From contig JADWMI010000068.1 in the NCBI GenBank assembly GCA_015767395.1, positions 1 through 10,130 on the forward strand: 10,130 nt of DNA. Reading direction: 5' to 3'. The notes beneath the pieces are model-generated. The model was not told the origin of the DNA. It did not search any database and was given only the letters and a program-made list of their open reading frames with translations. Source of the stretch: Bacteroidota bacterium (GTDB taxonomy: Bacteria; Bacteroidota; Bacteroidia; Flavobacteriales; Flavobacteriaceae). Each line of letters begins with the position of its first letter. The stretch's first letter is position 1. This document shows positions 1-6,668 of the stretch, in pieces. The translations under genes and the position numbers were made by a program.

Positions 1-1492
1 CAATTTTATCCATAAAATAACGGTCGTGAGAAACGACTAATAAACACCCAGGAAAGTCTAACAAGAAATTCTCCAAAACATTTAAAGTAATAATATCCAA
101 ATCATTGGTAGGCTCATCTAAAATTAAAAAATTTGGATTCTGAATTAAAACAGTACATAAATACAACCGTTTACGCTCACCTCCACTAAGTTTTTCTACA
201 AAATCATACTGTCTTTTTCTACTAAATAAAAATCGTTCTAGCAATTGCGCTGCCGTAATGCTTCTACCTTTTGTAAGTGGAATTTGCTCACCGTATTCTT
301 TTATTATTTCAATTACTTTTTGACCTGGTTTCGGGTTAATTCCGTCTTGTGTATAATATCCAATTTTTATGGTTTCACCCACCACCACTTTTCCACTGTC
401 AATAGGGATTTGACCATTAAGAATATTTAAAAATGATGATTTTCCTGTTCCGTTTTTCCCAATAATTCCAATACGCTCACCTCGCAAAAAATTGTATTCA
501 AATTTTTCTAAGATCTTTAAATCTCCAAACGATTTTGACACCTTATGAAATTCAATAATTTTAGAACCCATTCGCGCCATATTTATTTCTAACTGAACTT
601 GGTGATCGCTTCTACGCTTATGTGCAGCTTCCTTAATTACATAAAAATCATCAATTCTACTTTTACTTTTAGTCGTTCGGGCTTTTGGTTGCCTACGCAT
701 CCAATCCAATTCTTTTTTAAACAAGTTCTTAGCTTTATCAACAGTAGCCTGTTCTTGTTCAATTCTAGCTTCTTTTTTCTCTAAATAATTTGAATAGTTT
801 CCTTTATAAGTATAAAAACCACCATTGTCCAATTCAACAATTTCATTACAAACACGTTCTAAGAAAAAACGGTCATGCGTAACCATAAATAAGGTGATTT
901 TTTCTTTTTTAAAGTATTCCTCCAACCATTCAATCATTTCTAAATCAAGGTGATTGGTAGGCTCATCTAAAATTAATAAATCAGGCTTGTGAATTAATAT
1001 GACGGCTAACGACAAACGTTTACGTTGTCCACCGGAAAGTGAACCTACTTTTTGGGTTAAATCCTCTAATTTTAATTTGAATAATATTTGCTTGTATTGA
1101 GTTTCAAAATCCCAAGCATTGATTTGATCCATTTTTTCAAAAGCAATTTGATATGCTTTTTCATCTTCAGGATTGTTCAATGCGTTTTCGTATTCCTCAA
1201 TAATTTTCAAGGTCTCATTATCCGAATCAAAAATAGTTTCCTCAATTGTTAAATCTGGATTCAAGGTTTCCTCTTGTGATAAATACTCGATTTTTAATCC
1301 TTTACGAGTAATTACCTGCCCAGTATCAGAACTATCAAGTCCTGCAATAATATTCATCATTGAAGTTTTTCCAGTCCCGTTTTTAGCTATAAAAGCAATT
1401 TTTTGGTCTTTATTTATTCCAAAAGATATATTATTAAAAAGCGTTAACTCTCCAAATGATTTTGATATATTCTCAACCGACACGTAATTCAT
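1..1492 (-). CDS. uup: ABC-F family ATPase, Uup-like (3' end beyond window)
   Basis: Soluble duplicated ABC ATPase without membrane domains; ABC-F proteins act on ribosomes or in DNA-related processes rather than in transport. Reading leftwards from ATG at 1490-1492 gives 497 uninterrupted codons, and the frame is still open at base 1. First cassette: Walker A AKNGTGKTS at about residues 36-44, signature LSGGQ at 152-156, Walker B LILDEPTNHLD with D176/E177. A charged linker follows, with the Uup-like pattern ELDWMRRQPKARTTKSKSR. Second cassette: Walker A GKNGTGKSS from 345, signature SGGE at 436-439, Walker B LILDEPTNDLD with D459/E460. The window stops just after the H-switch (VVSHDRYF), so roughly the last 120-140 residues, including any Uup C-terminal coiled coil, are missing. 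The linker favours Uup over EttA. The family call is very firm; the subfamily is less so. Confidence 0.93.
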   Translation of the reverse strand, partial: MNYVSVENISKSFGELTLFNNISFGINKDQKIAFIAKNGTGKTSMMNIIAGLDSSDTGQVITRKGLKIEYLSQEETLNPDLTIEETIFDSDNETLKIIEEYENALNNPEDEKAYQIAFEKMDQINAWDFETQYKQILFKLKLEDLTQKVGSLSGGQRKRLSLAVILIHKPDLLILDEPTNHLDLEMIEWLEEYFKKEKITLFMVTHDRFFLERVCNEIVELDNGGFYTYKGNYSNYLEKKEARIEQEQATVDKAKNLFKKELDWMRRQPKARTTKSKSRIDDFYVIKEAAHKRRSDHQVQLEINMARMGSKIIEFHKVSKSFGDLKILEKFEYNFLRGERIGIIGKNGTGKSSFLNILNGQIPIDSGKVVVGETIKIGYYTQDGINPKPGQKVIEIIKEYGEQIPLTKGRSITAAQLLERFLFSRKRQYDFVEKLSGGERKRLYLCTVLIQNPNFLILDEPTNDLDIITLNVLENFLLDFPGCLLVVSHDRYFMDKI

Positions 1493-1577
1493 TCCCTATA
1501 ATTTTAGCGCAAAACTACGCAAAATAAACGCTTAAACAATAAGTCCGTGATGAGGCACCCAAAGCCCTAGATCTCTT

Positions 1578-1623
1578 AAACGATTTTTCACTCGGATTGT
1601 AGGGGGGAAACGATTTGTCATTC
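1578..1623. repeat. Near-direct 16-base repeat with 30-base spacing
   Basis: AAACGATTTTTCACTC at 1578-1593 and AAACGATTTGTCATTC at 1608-1623 match at 14 of 16 positions and start exactly 30 bases apart. The second copy runs into the left palindrome of the adjacent repeat element. It may be an older, decayed copy of the element's left boundary, or chance. Confidence 0.45.
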
Positions 1624-1640
1624 CTGCGAATGCAGGAATC
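1617..1640 (+). repeat. Left palindromic repeat unit
   Basis: 24-base unit with a perfect 8-bp stem ATTCCTGC/GCAGGAAT around a GAAT loop. It is relatively GC-rich against its surroundings. The form resembles the dispersed GTCATTCCTGCGAA-type palindromes found scattered between genes in many bacterial genomes (family knowledge from memory, not searched). Confidence 0.65.
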
Positions 1641-1727
1641 CATAAGTAATAAAATATGTAATTATCGAACTGTACCTAAACCGTATTTCTAAGGATTTTC
1701 ATTGTCTTATTTTAATAAAATAGTATA

Positions 1728-1751
1728 GATTCCTTCCTTCGCAGGAATGAC
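1728..1751 (-). repeat. Right palindromic repeat unit (inverted copy)
   Basis: Inverted copy of the left unit with 22 of 24 bases identical. The two changes fall in the inner arm, weakening its own hairpin. An in-frame ATG at 1747-1749 lies inside this repeat and reads into the following ABC gene, but it is unlikely to be that gene's start. Confidence 0.65.
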
Positions 1752-1812
1752 ATTTCTTTTTGATACAATCAATTACTTTAAAAAACGTATTTTTAGCAAT
1801 CAAAATCTGACA

Positions 1813-3486
1813 ATGTTAAGCGTCCAAAATTTATCAATTTCTTTTAGTTCAAACAATGAAGTTACCACCGTTGTTGATAATATTTCATTTGAATTGGCTT
1901 CACAGCAAATATTAGGTATTGTTGGCGAATCGGGAAGTGGAAAATCGGTGACCTCACTAGCTATTTTAGGGTTACTTTCAAAAAATGCGCAAGTTTCAGG
2001 AAATATCTTTTTTAACGCTACAAATTTAACAACAATTTCAGAAACAGCGTTTAGGAAAATTAGAGGAAATCAAATTTCTATGATTTTTCAAGAACCAATG
2101 AGTTCTTTAAACCCTAGTTTAACTTGTGGTTTTCAGGTACTAGAAATTTTACTTCAACATAAAAAAATATCAAAATCAGCTGCTAAAAAAGAAGTGATTG
2201 AATTGTTTAACAAAGTGAAATTACCAAGAGCTGAAGTAATTTTCAATCAATATCCTCATCAAATTTCTGGCGGACAAAAACAACGGGTAATGATTGCCAT
2301 GGCAATTGCTTGTAAACCTCAGATTTTAATTGCTGATGAACCTACAACAGCCTTGGATGTGACGGTTCAAAAAGAAATTATAGACTTGTTAAAAGAGCTT
2401 CAACAAGAAACCAAAATGAGCATTATTTTTATTACGCACGATTTGGCTTTGGTTTCTGAAATTGCGGATACTATTTTGGTAATGTACCAAGGTAAGATAG
2501 TTGAACAAGGTGAAGTTCAGGAAGTTTTTAAATCACCTATTCATAATTATACAAAAGCCCTGATAAATTCAAAACCAAGTTTAACCGAGCGTTTAAAAAA
2601 ACTACCAACGGTTAAAGATTTTATAGAACAAACCATTCAAAAAGAGGTTTACACAACTGAAGAACGCACTAAATTTCATCAAAATATTTACAATAACAAA
2701 CCATTGTTAGAGGTCAATAATTTAGCGACCTACTTTAATTCAGACAATAGTTTTTTTTTGGGAACAAAAAACACTGTAAAAGCTGTTGATGACGTCACCT
2801 TTCAACTTTTTGAAGGTGAAACTTTGGGTTTGGTTGGTGAATCTGGTTGTGGAAAAACAACATTAGGCCGTACTATTTTACATTTAGAAAAAGCCACCAA
2901 AGGAGAAATCTATTACAATCAAAAAGATGTAACAACACTTTCAAAAAAAGAGTTAAAAAACTTCAGAAAAGAAGTTCAAATTATTTTTCAAGATCCATTT
3001 TCTTCCCTAAACCCAAGAATTCCAGTAGGAAAAACCATTATGGAACCTATGATTGTTCATGGTATTTTAAAAACTTCAGCCGAAAGAAAACAATATGTAT
3101 TTGATATTTTAAAACGTGTTGGTTTAACTGAAGAACATTTTTATCGTTATCCACATGAATTTTCTGGGGGTCAGCGTCAACGCATAGGAATTGCCAGAAC
3201 AATTGCTTTAAAACCAAAATTAATTATTTGTGATGAATCTGTTTCAGCCTTAGATGTTTCTGTTCAAGCGCAGGTTTTAAATTTACTAAACGAGTTGAAG
3301 CAAGATTTTGGTTTTACCTATATTTTTATATCACATGATTTGGCTGTTGTAAAATATATGGCTGATCAATTAATAGTCATGAATAAAGGTAAAATTGAAG
3401 AAATAGGAGATGCCGATTCTGTTTATGAATCTCCAAAAAAGGCATATACTCAGAAATTAATTGAGGCCATTCCAAAAGGAATTTAA
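1813..3486 (+). CDS. Fused dipeptide/oligopeptide-type ABC transporter ATPase (DppD-DppF-like)
   Basis: Cytoplasmic ATPase subunit with two complete nucleotide-binding domains in one 557-residue chain, as in GsiA or fused OppD-OppF, energising peptide or glutathione-type import. Domain 1: Walker A GESGSGKS at 38-45, Q-loop FQEPMSSLNPS, signature SGGQ at 152-155, Walker B LIADEP with D175/E176, then an oligo_HPY-like tail (HNYTKAL). Domain 2: Walker A GESGCGKT at 342-349, Q-loop FQDPFSSLNPR, SGGQ at 451-454, Walker B ICDESVSALD with D474/E475, and a second tail (KAYTQKLIEAIP). Both sites keep all catalytic motifs. I chose ATG 1813 because the protein then opens with the usual MLSVQNLSISF strand. 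The frame continues upstream to an ATG at 1747, but that adds 22 unrelated residues and lies inside a repeat. No permease or binding-protein gene is adjacent, so the substrate is unknown. Confidence 0.95.
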   Translation: MLSVQNLSISFSSNNEVTTVVDNISFELASQQILGIVGESGSGKSVTSLAILGLLSKNAQVSGNIFFNATNLTTISETAFRKIRGNQISMIFQEPMSSLNPSLTCGFQVLEILLQHKKISKSAAKKEVIELFNKVKLPRAEVIFNQYPHQISGGQKQRVMIAMAIACKPQILIADEPTTALDVTVQKEIIDLLKELQQETKMSIIFITHDLALVSEIADTILVMYQGKIVEQGEVQEVFKSPIHNYTKALINSKPSLTERLKKLPTVKDFIEQTIQKEVYTTEERTKFHQNIYNNKPLLEVNNLATYFNSDNSFFLGTKNTVKAVDDVTFQLFEGETLGLVGESGCGKTTLGRTILHLEKATKGEIYYNQKDVTTLSKKELKNFRKEVQIIFQDPFSSLNPRIPVGKTIMEPMIVHGILKTSAERKQYVFDILKRVGLTEEHFYRYPHEFSGGQRQRIGIARTIALKPKLIICDESVSALDVSVQAQVLNLLNELKQDFGFTYIFISHDLAVVKYMADQLIVMNKGKIEEIGDADSVYESPKKAYTQKLIEAIPKGI

Positions 3487-3515
3487 CTTCAATAAATTGT
3501 ATATTGCACCGATAT

Positions 3516-4508
3516 ATGAAAAGCACTTTTTTATACGGCATCATGATTCTTGGAATTTTATCAATTTCAAAAGTCACTTATGCTCAAGAGAAAAGTCTTC
3601 AAGAAATAATTACGGGAGAAAAGGACACTAGAAAAGAAGATAACGACCTACAGTTCCAAACCTTTTTTTTTGAAGCACTAAAACAAAAAGCAATTAATAA
3701 TTTTGGAAAAGCCATTGAAAATTTAGAGCAATGTTACCAAATTGATTCAACTAGTTTAGCTGTAGAATTTGAATTTTCTAAAAATTACTTGTCACTTAAA
3801 AATTATTTTGAAGCAACAATATTCATAAATAAAGCGCTTGAAAAAGAACCTAAAAATGTGCATTTACTAAAACACAAGGTGTTGGTTTTCAAATCTCATA
3901 GGAATTTTTCAGAAGCCATAAAAATTCAAAAACAACTTATTGAAATAAATCCAAAATACACTGAAGATTTGGTGCTTTTATATATTCAAAATAAAGAATA
4001 TGAAAATGCAAAAAATATCATTGTTGAAGTTGAAGAAAACGCATTATCATCAACAAAAATAATAGGTTATAAGAGATATTTAAAAAGTAGGGAATTAATT
4101 AGAAAAAATATCACTACTTCAAAAAAAGTTGCTGTTGAAAGCGCCAATTTGGAAGTTCTAAAAAAGCAATTCGAAAAAACAAAAGCATATAAAACCTTAC
4201 AAGATATATTAAACAACGAAACAGAAAACGCCCTTTTTGAATTGTTATATACCGACAGTAAAAATGGTTTGGAATTATTCCCAACGCAACCTTTCTTATA
4301 TCAAATGAATGGAATGGCCTTAAATAAATTGGGGAAATATAATGACGCAATTGCCGTTTTAACTATTGGTATTGATTTTGTAATAGACAATAATGAATTG
4401 GTAGCAAATTTTTACGAGCAACTATCCATTAGTTATGAAGGTTTGAACAACAAAAATGAAGCTTTAAAATACAAGCAAAAAGCAACACAATTAAGACTTG
4501 AAAAGTAA
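3516..4508 (+). CDS. Secreted tetratricopeptide repeat protein
   Basis: 330-residue protein with a signal peptide: positively charged start, hydrophobic core (FLYGIMILGILSI), and probable cleavage after VTYA at residue 23, leaving Gln as the mature N-terminus, a common flavobacterial pattern. The mature part is helical with TPR-like repeats. One run spans about 65-165 (phrases such as AIENLEQCYQID, ATIFINKALEKEPKN, AIKIQKQLIEINPK). A second lies in the last 80 residues (MALNKLGKYNDAIAVL, LNNKNEALKYKQKA). These repeats usually act as protein-protein scaffolds, here in the periplasm. The in-frame TTG at 3504 would add four residues; ATG 3516 is the better start because it gives a canonical signal peptide. 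The gene begins 29 bases after the ABC ATPase stop, and its own stop abuts the next ATG. The partner is unknown; the lipoprotein and EnvC neighbours are the natural candidates. Confidence 0.88.
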   Translation: MKSTFLYGIMILGILSISKVTYAQEKSLQEIITGEKDTRKEDNDLQFQTFFFEALKQKAINNFGKAIENLEQCYQIDSTSLAVEFEFSKNYLSLKNYFEATIFINKALEKEPKNVHLLKHKVLVFKSHRNFSEAIKIQKQLIEINPKYTEDLVLLYIQNKEYENAKNIIVEVEENALSSTKIIGYKRYLKSRELIRKNITTSKKVAVESANLEVLKKQFEKTKAYKTLQDILNNETENALFELLYTDSKNGLELFPTQPFLYQMNGMALNKLGKYNDAIAVLTIGIDFVIDNNELVANFYEQLSISYEGLNNKNEALKYKQKATQLRLEK

Positions 4509-5285
4509 ATGAAATATTATTTAAAATTAATGCTTTTGGGGTTTTTGGCAATTACGTCGTGTAAATCCAAAAAAAATCTAATTGAAAACAATAGAATTGA
4601 AGTCGTTTCGGTAAAAAAAATCATCAACAAACATTATGAGCAAGGTTTTAATAAAAAAACCATTGATGCCAAGATAAATACAAAGTACAAAGATAAAAAC
4701 ACCTCCGCTTCAATTAGCATTAAAATGCGTTTAGAAAAAGACAAAACTATTTGGATAAGTGCTACAAAACTCAATATTCCAATAGCAAAACTATTAATTA
4801 CACCAATAAGTGTTCAATACTATGAAAAATTAAGTAAAACTTATTTTGTAGGAGATTTTTCCTTGTTAAGCAAATGGCTAGGTACTGAATTGGATTTTGA
4901 AAAAGTTCAGAATTTATTACTTGGACAAGCTGTTTTAAATTTAAAAAAAGAGAAGTATGATGTGGAAATCATCAATAACTCCTATGAATTAAAACCAAAA
5001 CAAGACAATAATTTATATGGAATTTTATTTTTTATAAATCCCGAAAATTATAAATTAGACAAGCAAGAAATTCGCAATCCTAAAAAAGAACAATTATTGG
5101 CAATTTCATACCCAAATTATAGTGAAATAGAAGGAAAACAATTTCCAAAGAATATTAATATTGAAGTTATTGACGATAAAAATCTAACTTCAATAAATAT
5201 GGAATATAAGACAGTTGAATTTAATAAAAAATTATCTTTTCCGTTTAAAATTCCATCAGGTTATAAAAAAATTAGTTTAAAATAA
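4509..5285 (+). CDS. DUF4292 family lipoprotein
   Basis: 258-residue predicted lipoprotein. The signal peptide ends in a lipobox, AITSC, with the lipidated cysteine at residue 18 followed by KSKK. The body is a probable beta-rich domain of the DUF4292 family, common in Bacteroidota. The stretch at about 75-140, with LNIPIAKLLITPISVQYYE, TYFVGDFSLLSKWLG and FEKVQNLLLGQ, resembles in pattern the LolA/LolB-type lipoprotein-binding fold; this is inference from pattern, not a demonstrated homology. It may handle or bind lipids or lipoproteins at the outer membrane. The ATG directly follows the TAA of the TPR gene, and its own TAA overlaps the next ATG by one base, so the three genes are very likely translated from one mRNA. 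Its biochemical function is not established. Confidence 0.87.
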   Translation: MKYYLKLMLLGFLAITSCKSKKNLIENNRIEVVSVKKIINKHYEQGFNKKTIDAKINTKYKDKNTSASISIKMRLEKDKTIWISATKLNIPIAKLLITPISVQYYEKLSKTYFVGDFSLLSKWLGTELDFEKVQNLLLGQAVLNLKKEKYDVEIINNSYELKPKQDNNLYGILFFINPENYKLDKQEIRNPKKEQLLAISYPNYSEIEGKQFPKNINIEVIDDKNLTSINMEYKTVEFNKKLSFPFKIPSGYKKISLK

Positions 5286-6505
5286 TGCAGTTCAAATTTA
5301 AGTATTCTCTTCTTTTTTTAGCACTAATTTTTAGTGTTAACTTAATGGCACAAACTTCACGTAAAGCATTAGAAGCTCGTAGAATTCAACTTCAGAAAGA
5401 TAAAATTTATATAAACGCCCTACTTTCGAATACCAAAAGGGCCGAAAAAAACTTGTTGATTGAGTTGATAGATTTAAATAAAAAAATATCGACAAGTGAA
5501 CAGTTAATAAGGGCTATTGATAGAGAAGCCAAAGAATTTGGAAATGAAATTTATAGAAATCAACTTGAAATAAACCGAAACAGGCGTGATTTAGTAGCTT
5601 TAAAAAAGGATTATGCAGCTATGATATACAAATCATATAAAAGCAAATCTCAAAATAGTAGAATTATGTTTTTACTGTCTTCAGACAACTTTTTTCAGGC
5701 TTATAAACGGTTTCAATATATGAAACAATATACTTCTTTCAGAAAAATGCAAGGAGAAGATATTCAACAAAAAACAATAGAATTACAAAACTTAACGGAT
5801 TCTTTAAAAGTTAAAAAGAAACAAAAGGAAGCCCTTTTAAATGATAAAAAAGGAGAGCAGTCTCGGATTGAAAAAGAGAAAAAACAACAACAAATTGTAT
5901 TAAATAAAGTAAAGCAGAAGGAAAACAAATACGAAAGACAAATTAAAGGTTTTTTAAAAGAAGAAAAACGCATTGATGCTAAAATTAATAAAATAATAAG
6001 GGATGCAATTGCCGCTTCAAACAAAAAATCTAAAGGCGTAAATTCGGTTTCCGGTACCTTCACTTTAACTGCTGAAGCAAAAGAACTGGCTGCACAATTT
6101 ACTTCAAATAAAGGAAAATTACCTTGGCCCGTTGAGAAAGGATATGTTTCATTGTATTATGGAAAACAACGACATCCAATTGTTAGAACAACTACTATTC
6201 AAAGTAATGGTGTTCGAATTACGACAAGTAAAGGGAGCGAAGCCAGAGCTGTTTTTAACGGAACGGTATTAGCCGTGCAAGTAATGTCTGGAAATAAAAA
6301 AGCTGTTTTAATTCAACATGGTAACTATATATCTGTTTATAAAAATTTAGAAAATGTAAATGTTAGTACTGGAGACAAACTAAAAACAAAACAAGTTATT
6401 GGAACTATATTTACAGATAAAGTTACTGGTAAAACAATATTAGGTTTTGTACTGTCTAAAAATACAACAACTGAAAATCCTGCTTCGTGGATTTATAAAA
6501 TGTAA
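5285..6505 (+). CDS. EnvC-family murein hydrolase activator with degenerate LytM (M23) domain
   Basis: 406-residue exported protein. The signal peptide ends LMA|Q at residue 22. A long charged coiled coil covers about 24-250, rich in Lys, Glu and Gln, as in EnvC. The C-terminal LytM/M23 domain starts near LPWP (279-282). In active M23 peptidases zinc is bound by H..D and HxH-type residues. Here the equivalents appear to be N308 and R311 (SNGVRI), N354 (YKNL) and ILGFVL, so none is retained. That fits a regulator that activates amidases at the division site, as E. coli EnvC does with FtsEX, rather than an enzyme. Its ATG overlaps the stop of the DUF4292 gene (TAATG). No ftsE/ftsX or amidase gene is in the window. 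A structural or regulatory role other than amidase activation is possible. Confidence 0.9.
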   Translation: MQFKFKYSLLFLALIFSVNLMAQTSRKALEARRIQLQKDKIYINALLSNTKRAEKNLLIELIDLNKKISTSEQLIRAIDREAKEFGNEIYRNQLEINRNRRDLVALKKDYAAMIYKSYKSKSQNSRIMFLLSSDNFFQAYKRFQYMKQYTSFRKMQGEDIQQKTIELQNLTDSLKVKKKQKEALLNDKKGEQSRIEKEKKQQQIVLNKVKQKENKYERQIKGFLKEEKRIDAKINKIIRDAIAASNKKSKGVNSVSGTFTLTAEAKELAAQFTSNKGKLPWPVEKGYVSLYYGKQRHPIVRTTTIQSNGVRITTSKGSEARAVFNGTVLAVQVMSGNKKAVLIQHGNYISVYKNLENVNVSTGDKLKTKQVIGTIFTDKVTGKTILGFVLSKNTTTENPASWIYKM

Positions 6506-6591
6506 AACAATAAATCTGTAAGTTATTTGAATAGGATAATTACCATTATTTTATTGAAGAATGTAATGGGTTATTATTCTAAAAATTATAT

Positions 6592-6630
6592 GGTTCAATC
6601 TTTTTTGAATCCCAAGATTGGGTTTTATTT
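6592..6630 (+). terminator. Possible weak intrinsic terminator after the EnvC-type gene
   Basis: GGTTCAATCTT (6592-6602) can pair with AAGATTGGGTT (6614-6624) over 11 bp: seven Watson-Crick pairs and four G-U wobbles at the base, with an 11-base loop. A T-rich tract (TTTTATTT) runs from the base of the stem. It lies 86 bases after the EnvC-type stop and before the next gene, where a terminator would be sensible. The stem is AT-rich and the T tract is interrupted, so the call is tentative. The rest of 6506-6668 is AT-rich with no clear promoter box. Confidence 0.35.
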
Positions 6631-6668
6631 AAATTTATTGCTTATTTTAACATTTAAATTAATTATTA

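Larger units (their letters stand above)
1617..1751. mobile_element. MITE-like element bounded by inverted palindromic repeats
   Basis: The two ends are 24-base units in inverted orientation, 1617-1640 and 1728-1751. The outer 14 bases (GTCATTCCTGCGAA and its complement) are identical, and the full units differ at two positions. The left unit is itself a hairpin (ATTCCTGC, loop GAAT, GCAGGAAT). The right unit can form a weaker one because of its differences. The whole is flanked by ATTT on both sides (1613-1616 and 1752-1755), as expected of a 4-base target duplication. The 87-base core is AT-rich, carries no gene and includes a 7-1-7 palindrome at 1708-1722. I infer a non-autonomous element or REP pair; no transposase is nearby, and the ATTT match could be chance. 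Confidence 0.55.
1493..1812. other. Non-coding region between divergent ABC genes, with repeats
   Basis: This 320-base gap separates the minus-strand ABC-F gene from the plus-strand peptide-type ABC ATPase. It must hold the promoters of both, but I found no exact TAnnTTTG box in either direction; the nearest leftward match (TTATTTTG, just upstream of the ABC-F start) has one mismatch. It contains a short near-direct repeat (1578-1623), a run of six G at 1602-1607 that is unusual for this AT-rich DNA, and the inverted palindromic repeat pair at 1617-1751. There is no convincing ORF. Confidence 0.7.

Noticed and set aside
245..1487. Open frames on the plus strand at 245-430, 599-784 and 1173-1487
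   Set aside because: They are antisense to the ABC-F gene, whose minus-strand reading has intact Walker A, signature and Walker B motifs in both halves.
1493..1560. Leftward promoter for the ABC-F gene (TTATTTTG with an upstream TTG)
   Set aside because: One mismatch to the -7 consensus in very AT-rich sequence and poor spacing; too weak to list as a feature.
2847..3104. Plus-strand frame of 85 codons
   Set aside because: It is a shifted frame inside the second ATPase domain and has a biased composition with no recognisable features.
3504..3515. TTG at 3504 as start of the TPR protein
   Set aside because: It would put MHRY before a complete signal peptide; ATG 3516 gives a normal Lys-then-hydrophobic signal sequence.
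5764..6063. Minus-strand frame of 99 codons with many Phe and Cys
   Set aside because: It is antisense to the Lys/Gln-rich coiled coil of the EnvC-type gene; poly-Phe/Ser composition is the expected shadow of AAA- and GAA-type codons.
6611..6622. Short CCCAA-GA-TTGGG hairpin
   Set aside because: The loop would be too small; the alternative 11-bp pairing of 6592-6602 with 6614-6624 is more plausible.
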